Shown one piece after another: positions 36,194 through 45,970 of a DNA stretch of 64,000 nt (the first letter of the stretch is position 1; the number at the start of each line of letters is the position of its first letter). Position numbers and translations under genes: made by a program. The stretch comes from Pseudomonas palleroniana. GTDB lineage: Bacteria > Pseudomonadota > Gammaproteobacteria > Pseudomonadales > Pseudomonadaceae. The stretch is taken from contig NZ_PYWX01000066.1 of NCBI RefSeq assembly GCF_003031675.1, forward strand, positions 1-64,000, written 5' to 3'. The notes under the pieces are model-generated. The model was given only the letters and a program-made list of their open reading frames with translations, did no database searches and was not told the origin of the DNA.

Positions 36194-37075
36194 CTAGTGC
36201 TGCCCTGCAAGACACTCGCGCAATGCGTCTTGCCAACGCGGCTGGCTGACCTGCCATTGTTGCAGCAGGCGGCTGCAATCCAGACGCGAGTTCAGCGGGC
36301 GCTGGGCGGGCGTCGGGTAAGCGCTGGACGGGATCGCTTCCAGCTCGGCACAAGGCTTGCCTTGCGCACGCAGGTGTTCGCCAATCGCCTGGGCAAAGCC
36401 GAACCATGAGGTCTCGCCCTGGGCGGTCAGGTGATACACCCCCCATTCACCCGCTGCGCCAGCCAACCAGCGCTCGATCAGGGCGCGGGTACTCTGGGCG
36501 ATGCTGCCGGCCCAGGTCGGCGCGCCGATCTGGTCAGCGACGATGCGCATGTGCGGTTTTTCTTGCAGCAGACGCTGCATGGTCAGCAGGAAATTCTTGC
36601 CGTGGCTCGAATACACCCAGCTGGTTCGTAAAATCAGGTACTCCCCGCCCACCGCTGCAATCGCCTGCTCGCCCGAAAGCTTGCTCTGGCCATAGACGCC
36701 CAGCGGGTTTGGCGCGTCGTTTTCGGTATACGGCGCCGGCTTGGTGCCATCGAACACGTAGTCGGTCGAGTAGTGAATCAGTGGGATGCCCAGGGCCTTG
36801 GCTTCTTCGGCAAGGATGCCGGGCGCGGTTGCGTTGATGGCAAACGCTGCATCCGGTTCGCTTTCGGCCTTATCGACAGCGGTGTGAGCCGCAGCATTGA
36901 TGATCAGGCCGGGGCGATGGGTGCGAACCTGTTGGCGGATCTGCTCGACGTTGGCCAGGTCGAGTTGGTCGCGGCCCAGTACGATGAGTTCGCCCAGGCC
37001 CAGGAGCCGCTGTTGCAGCTCCTGGGAGACTTGGCCGTGTTGGCCGGTGATCAAGATTTTCAGACGGGAGGTCAC
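36194..37075 (-). CDS. rmlD: dTDP-4-dehydrorhamnose reductase
   Basis: Last step of dTDP-L-rhamnose synthesis, NAD(P)H-dependent. 293 residues, SDR-extended fold: ITGQHGQVSQEL at the N-terminus, STDYVFDG, and catalytic Y-x3-K in YGQSKLSGE. It is distal in the rml operon and overlaps rmlC by 4 bp. Confidence 0.95.
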   Translation of the reverse strand: MTSRLKILITGQHGQVSQELQQRLLGLGELIVLGRDQLDLANVEQIRQQVRTHRPGLIINAAAHTAVDKAESEPDAAFAINATAPGILAEEAKALGIPLIHYSTDYVFDGTKPAPYTENDAPNPLGVYGQSKLSGEQAIAAVGGEYLILRTSWVYSSHGKNFLLTMQRLLQEKPHMRIVADQIGAPTWAGSIAQSTRALIERWLAGAAGEWGVYHLTAQGETSWFGFAQAIGEHLRAQGKPCAELEAIPSSAYPTPAQRPLNSRLDCSRLLQQWQVSQPRWQDALRECLAGQH

Positions 37076-37617
37076 GAGAACACGTCCGCGTCTTTGAAAC
37101 TCTTGCCGTTCTGGTCTTTGGCGGACAGGATCGGCGGGCCATCGAGTTGCCAGTCAATGTTGAGCGTGGGGTCGTTCCAACTGATGCAACGTTCGGCTGC
37201 CGGCGTGTAATAGTCGGTGGTTTTGTAGAGGAACTCGGCGTAATCACTGAGTACCACAAAACCATGGGCGAACCCCGGTGGAATCCACAGTTGGCGACTA
37301 TTGCCGGCAGACAGGCGCACGCTGGCCCATTTGCCGAAGTTGGGCGAACTGCGGCGGATATCCACCGCCACGTCCAGAACCTCACCGGCTGTCACACGCA
37401 CCAGTTTGCCCTGGGCGTGCTCGACCTGATAGTGCAGGCCCCGCAACACGCCCTTTTGCGAGCGTGAGTGGTTGTCCTGCACAAACTGCTGTTGCAACCC
37501 GGTGGCTTGTTCAAAGTGCCGGGCGTTGAAACTTTCATAGAAAAAACCGCGATCATCGCCAAAAACCTTCGGTTCGATGATCAATACACCGGGCAATTCA
37601 GTCGCGGTTACATTCAT
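37072..37617 (-). CDS. rmlC: dTDP-4-dehydrorhamnose 3,5-epimerase
   Basis: 181-residue cupin epimerase. Family motifs: VFGDDRGFFYESFNARHF, GVLRGLHYQ (catalytic His), VDIRRSSPNFGKW and IPPGFAHGFVVLSD. Overlaps both rmlA and rmlD by 4 bp. Confidence 0.95.
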   Translation of the reverse strand: MNVTATELPGVLIIEPKVFGDDRGFFYESFNARHFEQATGLQQQFVQDNHSRSQKGVLRGLHYQVEHAQGKLVRVTAGEVLDVAVDIRRSSPNFGKWASVRLSAGNSRQLWIPPGFAHGFVVLSDYAEFLYKTTDYYTPAAERCISWNDPTLNIDWQLDGPPILSAKDQNGKSFKDADVFS

Positions 37618-38492
37618 TTAGTGTCCTCGTCGGCCAGTGAGTACAGGTATTGACCATAGCCGGTTTTTCCAAAGTATTTGGCGCGCTCCAGCAGATAGTC
37701 GCGGTCGATCCAGCCGTTCTGATAGGCGATCTCTTCCAGGCAAGCAACTTTCAGGCCCTGGCGATGCTCGATGGTCTGCACGTAGGTTGAAGCTTCCAGC
37801 AGGCTGTCATGGGTGCCAGTGTCGAGCCAGGCGAAGCCGCGACCGAAACGTTCAACGTGGAGGTCACCTCGCTTGAGGTAGGCGTTGTTGACATCGGTGA
37901 TTTCCAATTCGCCACGCGGCGAAGGCTTGACTGCCTTGGCAATCCTGATCACGTCGTTGTCGTAGAAATACAGCCCGGTCACGGCATAGCTCGACTTGGG
38001 CTTCACCGGTTTTTCTTCGATGGACAGGGCACGGCCGTCTTTGTCGAAGTCGATCACGCCGAAACGCTCAGGATCCTTGACCCAATAGCCAAATACGGTT
38101 GCGCCGGACGGGCGTTGGGCTGCGGTGCGCAACTGGTCGCCGAAGTGCTGGCCGTGGAAGATGTTGTCGCCCAGGATCAGGCACACCGGGTCTTTACCGA
38201 TGAACTCTTCACCAATGATGAAGGCTTGAGCCAGCCCGTCCGGAGACGGCTGTTCGGCATAGCTGAAGCGCACGCCGAACTGGCTGCCGTCGCCCAGCAG
38301 GTTACGGTACTGCGGCAAGTCGGTTGGTGTAGAAATCACCAGGATGTCCTTGATCCCCGCCAGCATCAGCACCGAGATCGGGTAGTAGATCATCGGCTTG
38401 TCGTAAACCGGCAACAGTTGCTTGGACACGCCCAGGGTGATGGGGTGCAAACGGGTGCCGGAACCGCCGGCCAATACAATACCCTTCATCAT
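37614..38492 (-). CDS. rmlA: Glucose-1-phosphate thymidylyltransferase
   Basis: 292 residues; makes dTDP-glucose from dTTP and glucose-1-phosphate, the committed and feedback-inhibited step. Nucleotide-binding GGSGTRLHP is at the N-terminus; LGDNIFHG, EEKPVKPKS and GFAWLDTGTHDSL are conserved. Two adjacent ATGs at 38492 and 38489 overlap the rmlB stop. Confidence 0.95.
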   Translation of the reverse strand: MMKGIVLAGGSGTRLHPITLGVSKQLLPVYDKPMIYYPISVLMLAGIKDILVISTPTDLPQYRNLLGDGSQFGVRFSYAEQPSPDGLAQAFIIGEEFIGKDPVCLILGDNIFHGQHFGDQLRTAAQRPSGATVFGYWVKDPERFGVIDFDKDGRALSIEEKPVKPKSSYAVTGLYFYDNDVIRIAKAVKPSPRGELEITDVNNAYLKRGDLHVERFGRGFAWLDTGTHDSLLEASTYVQTIEHRQGLKVACLEEIAYQNGWIDRDYLLERAKYFGKTGYGQYLYSLADEDTK

Positions 38493-39571
38493 GCGATCAG
38501 ATCCTTTGCGTCAGTGTTGCCGAGTCGTTCACCTTGATAACTGCCATCCTGGACCCTGCGGCACCATTCCAGGTTGTCGAGGTACCACTGCACGGTCTTG
38601 CGCAGACCGGTTTCGAAGGTTTCTTGCGGAACCCAGCCCAGCTCGCGTTCGATCTTGCTGGCATCGATCGCGTAGCGCTGATCGTGGCCTGGGCGATCCT
38701 TGACGAAGGTGATCAGGTCGGTGAATTTTTCCACGCCGGCCGGGCGTTGCGGCGCCAGTTCTTCGAGCAGGGCGCAGATGCCGCGCACCACATCGATGTT
38801 CTTCTGCTCATTGTGACCACCAATGTTGTAGGTCTCGCCGACTACGCCGGTGGTCACCACTTTGAGCAGGGCACGGGCGTGGTCTTCGACGAACAGCCAG
38901 TCGCGCACTTGCAGACCATCGCCATAGACCGGCAGTGGCTTGCCCGCGAGGGCGTTGAGGATGACCAGCGGGATCAGCTTCTCGGGGAAGTGGAACGGCC
39001 CGTAGTTGTTCGAGCAGTTGGTCAGCAATACCGGCAGGCCATAAGTGCGCTGCCAGGCGCGTACCAGGTGGTCGGAGGCTGCCTTGCTCGCGGAATAAGG
39101 TGAGCTGGGTGCGTAAGGCGTGGTTTCAGTGAAGAGATCGTCTACACCGTGCAGGTCGCCGTATACCTCATCCGTGGAGATGTGGTGAAAGCGGAACGCG
39201 CTTTTGGCCGGTTCGGCCAGCTTCTGCCAATAAGCCCGTGTGGCTTCCAGCAGGCTGTAGGTACCGACGATGTTGGTCTGGATAAAATCCGACGGACCGT
39301 CAATGGAGCGGTCGACATGGGACTCGGCCGCCAAGTGCATGATCGCCTGCGGCTCGAAGCGCGCCAGTACGGCACTGACGGTGGCCTGGTCGACGATGTC
39401 GGCCTGGACGAACTCATAGCGGCTGTTGGACGCGATGCTGGTCAGCGACTCAAGGTTGCCGGCGTAGGTGAGTTTGTCCAGGTTAAGCACTTCGTGCTCA
39501 GTGTGTTCTATCAGGTGGCGAATCAGGGCGGAGCCAATAAACCCGGCACCGCCGGTGATGAGAATGCGCAT
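38489..39571 (-). CDS. rmlB: dTDP-glucose 4,6-dehydratase
   Basis: 360 residues, extended SDR. NAD-binding GGAGFIGS at residues 7-14, ISTDEVYGDL, and catalytic YSASKAASDH. First gene of rmlBADC, each gene overlapping the next by 4 bp. The product supplies rhamnose for LPS core/O-antigen and rhamnolipid-type glycans. Confidence 0.95.
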   Translation of the reverse strand: MRILITGGAGFIGSALIRHLIEHTEHEVLNLDKLTYAGNLESLTSIASNSRYEFVQADIVDQATVSAVLARFEPQAIMHLAAESHVDRSIDGPSDFIQTNIVGTYSLLEATRAYWQKLAEPAKSAFRFHHISTDEVYGDLHGVDDLFTETTPYAPSSPYSASKAASDHLVRAWQRTYGLPVLLTNCSNNYGPFHFPEKLIPLVILNALAGKPLPVYGDGLQVRDWLFVEDHARALLKVVTTGVVGETYNIGGHNEQKNIDVVRGICALLEELAPQRPAGVEKFTDLITFVKDRPGHDQRYAIDASKIERELGWVPQETFETGLRKTVQWYLDNLEWCRRVQDGSYQGERLGNTDAKDLIA

Positions 39572-39722
39572 GTCGAGGGCCTTTTCCTTAGACGGACACT
39601 GGGCGAAAGAAGCATAGCTTGAGTTGTGAGGCGGGCTGGTGCAAGCACGGCGAGCATGAGGGGTTGATTAACTGCCCATAACAATGGCGATATAGACGCC
39701 TGAAAAAACAGAGGGCGTCACA

Positions 39723-42632
39723 ATGTTGCTTGCCACATTGATCCATCGTGCCAGTTTGCCTTGCCCACAAGTGAGCCCTGACCAAGCGGCGCAATTACTC
39801 AAGCAGCATTATGGCCTTGATGGTTCCTTGCAGTCATTGGGTAGCCAACAAGACGTCAACTACAAGATCGACAGCGAGCGTGGCCGGTTTGTTCTGAAAA
39901 TCAGCCGGGGCGATTACGCCGCCATTGAATTACAGGCCCAGCATGCCGCCCTCAAGGACCTGCAGGGACGCGAGCACCTACGTGTACCGAAGGTCATCCA
40001 GAGCCTCAAGGGTGACGAACTGCTGACGGTAAGCCTCGATGACCAAACCCTGCATCTGCGGCTGTTGGAGTATATCGACGGCCGGCCCCTGACCGATTTG
40101 CCGCACCTGAGCAGCGAAGTGATCCAAGGCTTCGGAGCGCTGTGCGGGCGGATGAGCCAGGCCCTGGCGGGCTTCGAACACCCGGGCCTGGAGCGTACCC
40201 TGCAGTGGGACCCGCGCCATGCACAGGAACTGATCACCCATTTGTTGACGACTCTGCAGGATCTGCCTCAGCGCGCCGCCCTGGCACAGGTGGCCCGGCA
40301 GGTCGAAGCGTACGTGAAGCCTCTGGCGCAACGGTTGCCATGGCAGGCGGTGCACATGGACATCACTGACGACAATGTCGTGTGGCAGCGCGACGCCCAG
40401 CGGCATTGGCAATGCCAGGGCGTGATTGATTTCGGTGATCTGGTGCACACATGGCGCATTGCCGACCTGTCAGTCACCTGCGCGGCGCTGCTGCACCATG
40501 CCGAAGGGGACCCTTTTGCCATTTTGCCGGCGATCCAGGCGTGCCACGCAATCACGCCGTTGCAACGCGAAGAGCTGCAAGTGCTATGGCCGTTGATCGT
40601 CGCCCGTGCGGCGGTGCTGGTACTGAGCAGCGAACAGCAGCAACGCCTGGACCCGGACAATGCCTACCTGTTGAAAAACGCCGAGCACGAGTGGGAAATA
40701 TTCCATGTGGCGACATCGGTACCGTTCGAGTTGATGGAGGCCGCGATCTTCCGTTGCGTCGGTGACACGCTGCCGACGATTGCCGAGCAGGACTTCGCCC
40801 CTTTGCTGCCGGGCCTGGTAGGCCGTGAGTTTGCGTTGATCGACCTGGGCGTACTCAGCCCGCATTTCGAGGCCGGCAACTGGGAAGTGCCGGGTATCGA
40901 CCAGCGGCTGCTGGATGAGGCGGCGGCGGTGCATGGGCTGGCGGCCAGCCGATATGGGCAGTACCGGTTGTCGCGCACGCGCCCCGACAGCGCCGCCGAG
41001 CCGGAAACCTTTGCCCTGCATGTGGAGCTGCATCTTCCCCATGGCAGTGTCGTACAAGCGCCTTTTGCCGGGACATTGCACGCGGGCGCTGACGGTCTAG
41101 TGTGTTTGCAGGGGGCGCCATTGAGCCTGCGTTTATGGGGCGTGAAGTCGCAGTTGACGCCTGGCTCGGCACTGGTCAAAGGGCAGGTCCTGGGGCAAGT
41201 GCAGGCGCCGCTCACGGTTCAGTTGTGCCGGGCGGAGCTTGAGCCGCCGTTGTTTTGCACGCCCTCCAGGGCGCCGGCCTGGCAGGCGCTTTGCCCCTCA
41301 CCCGCAACGCTGTTGGGCCTGGCCTGTGATGCCGAGCCGGAACTGGACCCCGAAGCCCTGCTGGCGCGACGTGACGCCAGTTTCGCGCGTTCTCAGAAGC
41401 ACTATTACGTAGACCCGCCGCGCATCGAGCGGGGTTGGCGCAACCACCTGATCGACATGCAGGGCCGTTCCTACCTGGACATGCTCAACAACGTGGCGGT
41501 GCTGGGCCATGGTCACCCGCGCATGGCCGCAGTGGCGGCGCGGCAATGGTCGTTGCTCAATACCAACTCGCGCTTTCACTACGCGGCGATTGCCGAGTTT
41601 TCTGAACGTTTGCTGGCGCTGGCGCCGGATGGCATGGACCGGGTATTCCTGGTCAATAGCGGCACCGAGGCCAACGACCTGGCGATCCGCCTGGCATGGG
41701 CCTACAGCGGCGGGCGCGACATGCTCAGCGTGCTGGAGGCGTACCACGGTTGGTCGGTGGCGGCGGATGCGGTGTCCACCTCGATTGCCGACAACCCCCA
41801 GGCATTGAGCAGCCGCCCGGATTGGGTGCACCCGGTGACCGCACCGAATACCTATCGAGGTGAGTTCCGCGGGCCGGACAGCGCGCCAGATTACGTGCGA
41901 AGCGTGGAGCATAGCTTGGCGAAAATCGCCGCGAGCAAACGCCAGTTGGCGGGTTTCATTTGCGAGCCGGTGTACGGCAATGCCGGTGGCATTTCCCTGC
42001 CGCCGGGCTATTTGCAGCAGGTGTATGGCCTGGTACGTGCCCAGGGTGGTGTGTGTATCGCCGATGAGGTGCAAGTGGGCTACGGCCGCATGGGGCATTT
42101 TTTCTGGGGCTTTGAGGAGCAGGGCGTGGTGCCGGACATCATCACCATGGCCAAAGGCATGGGCAACGGCCAACCGCTGGGTGCGGTAATCACCCGACGG
42201 GAGATCGCCGAAGCGCTGGAGGCCGAGGGCTATTTCTTCTCGTCGGCAGGGGGGAGCCCGGTCAGTTGCCGTATCGGCATGGCGGTACTGGATGTGATGG
42301 AGGAAGAAAAGCTGTGGGAAAACGCCCAGGTAGTGGGAGGGCATTTCAAGGCTCGCCTGGAGGCATTGATCGACCGTCACCCATTGGTAGGGGCTGTTCA
42401 CGGCTCTGGGTTCTATCTGGGATTGGAGCTGGTTCGTGATCGGCATACCTTGGAGCCCGCCACTTTCGAGACCGCGCTGTTGTGCGATCGTCTGCGCGAG
42501 CTGGGCATCTTCATGCAGCCGACCGGCGACTATCTCAACATCTTGAAGATCAAGCCGCCGATGGTCACGTCCAGGCGCAGCGTGGATTTCTTCGTCGACA
42601 TGCTGTCGAAGGTGCTGGATGAGCAATTGTAG
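39723..42632 (+). CDS. Fusion protein: APH-type kinase, M23-like domain, class III aminotransferase
   Basis: A 969-residue three-domain protein. Residues about 20-330 are an aminoglycoside-phosphotransferase/choline-kinase fold with catalytic HMDITDDNVVW and metal-binding VIDFGDL. Residues about 410-550 resemble an M23-peptidase/biotinyl-lipoyl-like beta domain (GSVVQAPFAGTLHAG) that lacks an obvious zinc triad. Residues about 565-969 are a class III PLP aminotransferase or phospholyase with the Schiff-base K811 in TMAKGMGNGQPLGAV. Relatives include phospho-lyases acting on phosphorylated hydroxy-amines, so a kinase-then-lyase mechanism is plausible. Next to aguA. The substrate is not known. 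Confidence 0.85.
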   Translation: MLLATLIHRASLPCPQVSPDQAAQLLKQHYGLDGSLQSLGSQQDVNYKIDSERGRFVLKISRGDYAAIELQAQHAALKDLQGREHLRVPKVIQSLKGDELLTVSLDDQTLHLRLLEYIDGRPLTDLPHLSSEVIQGFGALCGRMSQALAGFEHPGLERTLQWDPRHAQELITHLLTTLQDLPQRAALAQVARQVEAYVKPLAQRLPWQAVHMDITDDNVVWQRDAQRHWQCQGVIDFGDLVHTWRIADLSVTCAALLHHAEGDPFAILPAIQACHAITPLQREELQVLWPLIVARAAVLVLSSEQQQRLDPDNAYLLKNAEHEWEIFHVATSVPFELMEAAIFRCVGDTLPTIAEQDFAPLLPGLVGREFALIDLGVLSPHFEAGNWEVPGIDQRLLDEAAAVHGLAASRYGQYRLSRTRPDSAAEPETFALHVELHLPHGSVVQAPFAGTLHAGADGLVCLQGAPLSLRLWGVKSQLTPGSALVKGQVLGQVQAPLTVQLCRAELEPPLFCTPSRAPAWQALCPSPATLLGLACDAEPELDPEALLARRDASFARSQKHYYVDPPRIERGWRNHLIDMQGRSYLDMLNNVAVLGHGHPRMAAVAARQWSLLNTNSRFHYAAIAEFSERLLALAPDGMDRVFLVNSGTEANDLAIRLAWAYSGGRDMLSVLEAYHGWSVAADAVSTSIADNPQALSSRPDWVHPVTAPNTYRGEFRGPDSAPDYVRSVEHSLAKIAASKRQLAGFICEPVYGNAGGISLPPGYLQQVYGLVRAQGGVCIADEVQVGYGRMGHFFWGFEEQGVVPDIITMAKGMGNGQPLGAVITRREIAEALEAEGYFFSSAGGSPVSCRIGMAVLDVMEEEKLWENAQVVGGHFKARLEALIDRHPLVGAVHGSGFYLGLELVRDRHTLEPATFETALLCDRLRELGIFMQPTGDYLNILKIKPPMVTSRRSVDFFVDMLSKVLDEQL

Positions 42633-42753
42633 ATAGCCGATTTTTATCGACCAATTTATGTAATGTTTTCCTTGTATGATCTTTTGTTGCTTTTAAAGCC
42701 GATTTTTATCCGCTATAAAGTCGGCCATTCCCCCATTCGGAGTCCTGAACGCC

Positions 42754-43860
42754 ATGACCACCCTGCACAGCACACCTCGCGCCGATGGCTTCTATATGCC
42801 CGCCGAATGGGCGCCACAGACCCAAACCTGGATGATCTGGCCCGAGCGTCCGGACAACTGGCGCCTGGGCGGCAAACCGGCGCAGGCGGCTCATGTGGCG
42901 GTGGCCAAGGCGATTGCGCGTTTTGAGCCGGTGACCGTTGCTGTTTCCGCCGGCCAGTACGAAAACGCCCGCGCACGTTTGGATGTGCCCAATATCCGTG
43001 TCGTGGAAATGTCCAGCGACGACGCCTGGGTGCGAGACACCGGCCCGACTTTTGTCATCAACAACAGCGGTGAGGTGCGTGGGGTTAACTGGGACTTCAA
43101 CGCCTGGGGCGGTTTTGACGGAGGGTTGTATGCGCCGTGGAACCGTGACTCGCAGGTGGGCGGCAAGATCCTGGAGATTGAGCGCGCATCGCGTTACCGC
43201 ACCGAAGGGTTCGTGCTGGAAGGCGGTTCTATCCATGTCGACGGCGAAGGCACGCTGATCACCACCGAAGAATGCCTGCTGAACCGTAATCGCAACCCGC
43301 ATCTGGATCGCGCGGCCATCGAGTCCGTGCTGAGCGCCAATCTGGCTGTGGATAAGATCATCTGGCTGCCGGACGGTCTGTTCAACGACGAAACCGACGG
43401 CCATGTGGATAACTTCTGCTGCTACGTACGCCCAGGCGAAGTGCTGCTGGCCTGGACCGACGACCCGCAAGACCCGAACTATGCGCGCTGCCACGCGGCC
43501 ATGGATGTGCTGCAAAGTAGCACTGACGCACAGGGACGCTCGTTCATCGTGCACAAAATGCCGATCCCGGGGCCGCTGTTCGCCACCGAGGAAGAGTGCG
43601 CAGGCGTGGACCCGGTGGATGGCAGCCAGGAGCGTAACCCGAGCGTTCGGTTGGCCGGTTCCTATGTCAACTTCCTGATCGTCAACGGCGGCATCATCGC
43701 GCCGAGCTTTGACGATCCGATGGACGGCCAGGCCAGGACTATCCTGCAGCACCTGTTCCCGCAGCACGAAGTGGTGATGGTGCCGGGCCGTGAACTGTTA
43801 CTGGGTGGCGGTAATATCCATTGCCTGACCCAACAACAGCCCGCCCCGCACAAAAACTGA
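42754..43860 (+). CDS. aguA: Agmatine deiminase
   Basis: 368 residues; hydrolyses agmatine to N-carbamoylputrescine and ammonia in arginine/polyamine catabolism. N-terminal ADGFYMPAEWAPQTQTWMIWP, WVRDTGPTFV, and catalytic Cys in LGGGNIHCLTQQ (C357) are all present. Length is exactly that of the family. aguB is not beside it in this window. Confidence 0.96.
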   Translation: MTTLHSTPRADGFYMPAEWAPQTQTWMIWPERPDNWRLGGKPAQAAHVAVAKAIARFEPVTVAVSAGQYENARARLDVPNIRVVEMSSDDAWVRDTGPTFVINNSGEVRGVNWDFNAWGGFDGGLYAPWNRDSQVGGKILEIERASRYRTEGFVLEGGSIHVDGEGTLITTEECLLNRNRNPHLDRAAIESVLSANLAVDKIIWLPDGLFNDETDGHVDNFCCYVRPGEVLLAWTDDPQDPNYARCHAAMDVLQSSTDAQGRSFIVHKMPIPGPLFATEEECAGVDPVDGSQERNPSVRLAGSYVNFLIVNGGIIAPSFDDPMDGQARTILQHLFPQHEVVMVPGRELLLGGGNIHCLTQQQPAPHKN

Positions 43861-43920
43861 GTGCAGTTGTAACAGCGCTTGCAGCAGCGCTGCGCGCTAC
43901 CTCTTTAGAGCGCCCATAGC

Positions 43921-43955
43921 AAGCCCGCGGCCCAGCAAGGTCGCGGGCTTTTTTA
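43921..43955 (+). terminator. Rho-independent terminator of aguA
   Basis: AAGCCCGCG/CGCGGGCTT stem (43921-43929 with 43942-43950) followed by TTTTAT. Confidence 0.88.
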
Positions 43956-44095
43956 TGCTCTAAAGCCTGCTAACACGGGACTTTGGCATAGCTCTTGTAT
44001 CGGTGTTGTCACCGTGATCAAGGTTTGATGACTGCGCAGTTCTGTCATAAACCTTGAGTAAGTTAGCCGCTCACGCAGTAGGAGAGAGCGCTGAA

Positions 44096-44308
44096 ATGAA
44101 TGCCGATATCAACCTGATCTACACGCGCCCGTTCCACCCGACGCGGGTCAACGGTGATGCGATCCACGCATTGGCGCTGTGGTTGAAGGCAAATGGTCCG
44201 CGACCAGCCAGGCGGGCAGACCTGCGCAGCGTGGTGATGCAGCGCTATCCGGTGGGGTTGTTCAGTGACGATGAAGTGCAAGCATTGTGTGAGTTATTGA
44301 AGAACTGA
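44096..44308 (+). CDS. Hypothetical small protein
   Basis: 70 residues from the ATG at 44096, which has TAGGAGAG upstream; an in-frame TTG at 44054 would add 14. The sequence NADINLIYTRPFHPTRVNGDAIHALALWLKANG followed by a predicted helical C-terminus suggests a compact DNA- or protein-binding fold, but no family is recognised. Confidence 0.6.
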   Translation: MNADINLIYTRPFHPTRVNGDAIHALALWLKANGPRPARRADLRSVVMQRYPVGLFSDDEVQALCELLKN

Positions 44309-44488
44309 AGAGCGCCACGCGCAACTGCCGGTTTGCGCATACCCATCCACGGTGGGCGCAGTAGGACGCTGCTTAGAATTATTTCGCCTAAATACAGACG
44401 ATTCACGAAATTGACACATAGTTCAACGGGCGCATAGGATTGCGCCCAACGCCTGTGGCTAACCGCCATGACTTACTCCAATAAAAAA

Positions 44489-44528
44489 AGGCCCGCGGCA
44501 GTTCAGTCGTCCGCGGGCCTTCTTTTTT
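44489..44528 (+). terminator. Hairpin and T-run in the leader of the second OprD gene
   Basis: AAGGCCCGCGG/CCGCGGGCCTT stem (44489-44499 with 44511-44521) followed by CTTTTTTCC. It lies 180 bp after the small gene and 83 bp before the porin, so it either ends the upstream transcript or attenuates the porin message. The remainder of 44309-44610 holds no gene. Confidence 0.8.
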
Positions 44529-44610
44529 CCGGAAAAAGCCGACACCAGAAAAGCAACACGGAGCCTGGTGTCACAGCGCGTACTCAACCAGTAATAAGGA
44601 ATATAAGAAT

Positions 44611-45897
44611 ATGTTGAAGCAACGGATGAGTCTGATTGCTCTGGGGATTTTGAGCGCATCGACAGCCATGGCAAACGACCAGGAGCAATCCAAGGGTTTT
44701 GTTGACGACAGCCACCTGAACATTGCTGCCCGTAACGCCTACATCAGCCGCGACTACAAAAACGGCAAGCAAGACAAAGCCGAATGGGGCCAAGGCTTCA
44801 TCGGCAAGTTCGAGTCCGGTTTCACCCAAGGCACCGTCGGTGTGGGTGTGGACGTGATCGGCCAGTACGCCATTCGCCTGGACGGTGGCAAAGGCCGTAG
44901 CGGCGCTGGCGGTATCGACTTCTTCAAACAAGGCGACAGCGGCGAAGCCGCCAACGACCTGGCCAAGGGTGGCGCAGCCGTCAAGGCGCGCATCTCCAAT
45001 ACCGTGATCAAATACGGTCAGCAGATGCCAGCCGTACCGGTCCTGGAGTACGACAACTCCCGTCTGTTGTCGGAAACCTTTGAAGGCACCTCGATCGTTT
45101 CCAAAGAGATCGCCGGCCTGCAACTGGACGCCGGTCACTTCACCAAGGAAGCGCGCAAGAGCGCCGAAGGCAGCGACAGTGGCCGCCTGAAAAGCATCGA
45201 TTACATCGGTGGTAGCTACAAATTCACCGAAAGCCTGTCGGCTGCACTGTATGCCTCCAACATGCAGGACGTGCTGAAGAAGCAATACGTCAACGTCAAC
45301 TACGTGCTGGCCCTGCCAGAGAAACAGTCCCTGACGTTTGACTTCAACGGCTACAAAACCAAGCTGGACCGCAGCTTCGCCCTGGAAAACCAAGGTGATG
45401 CGGACGCTCGCGACAACAAGATCTGGAGCCTGGGCGCTACCTGGGCTGTCGGCCCGCACAGCTTCACCGTCGCTCACCAGCGTAGCACCGGCGACACCGG
45501 CTACCTGTACGGCGGCTACCGCAACGCCGGCGGCATCGGCGACGGTGGCAACACCATCCTGCTGGCCAACTCCTACTGGTCTGACTTCAACGGCAAGGAC
45601 GAGCGTTCCTGGCAGGTTGGCTACGGCATCGACTTCGCCACCTTCGGCGTACCGGGCCTGACCTACAACGTTGCCTACGTACGCGGTACCAACATCGACG
45701 ACGGTAGCAACCGTGGCGACGGCACCGAGCGTGAAATCTGGAACCAGTTCAAGTACGTCGTACAGAGCGGCCCAGCCAAAGACCTGAGCCTGCGTGCGCG
45801 TGCGTCCTGGTTGCGCGTCTCCAACAACGCCAGCAACTACAACGTAGGCGGTAACGAAATCCGTCTGTTCGCCGACTACCCGATCAACGTTTTCTGA
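44611..45897 (+). CDS. OprD-family outer-membrane porin (OprE/OprQ-like)
   Basis: A 428-residue precursor with a signal peptide ending AMA-N (about residue 21). The mature N-terminus KGFVDDSHLNIAARNAYISRDY and WGQGFIGKFESGFTQGTVG are typical of the OprD/OprE branch, and the protein ends with aromatic PINVF. Expressed probably at high level, judging from strongly biased codons and strong terminators around it. The substrate is unknown. Confidence 0.9.
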   Translation: MLKQRMSLIALGILSASTAMANDQEQSKGFVDDSHLNIAARNAYISRDYKNGKQDKAEWGQGFIGKFESGFTQGTVGVGVDVIGQYAIRLDGGKGRSGAGGIDFFKQGDSGEAANDLAKGGAAVKARISNTVIKYGQQMPAVPVLEYDNSRLLSETFEGTSIVSKEIAGLQLDAGHFTKEARKSAEGSDSGRLKSIDYIGGSYKFTESLSAALYASNMQDVLKKQYVNVNYVLALPEKQSLTFDFNGYKTKLDRSFALENQGDADARDNKIWSLGATWAVGPHSFTVAHQRSTGDTGYLYGGYRNAGGIGDGGNTILLANSYWSDFNGKDERSWQVGYGIDFATFGVPGLTYNVAYVRGTNIDDGSNRGDGTEREIWNQFKYVVQSGPAKDLSLRARASWLRVSNNASNYNVGGNEIRLFADYPINVF

Positions 45898-45932
45898 TTG
45901 ATCGCAAGTCGCGCCTGATCCCAGGCGATAAA

Positions 45933-45959
45933 AACCCCGACTGGTTCGGGGTTTTTTTA
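45933..45959 (+). terminator. Rho-independent terminator after the OprD gene
   Basis: AACCCCGA/TCGGGGTT stem with a CTGGT-type loop and a run of seven T. It also lies just beyond the convergent AraC gene. Confidence 0.9.
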
Positions 45960-45970
45960 TGTGCAGGCGA

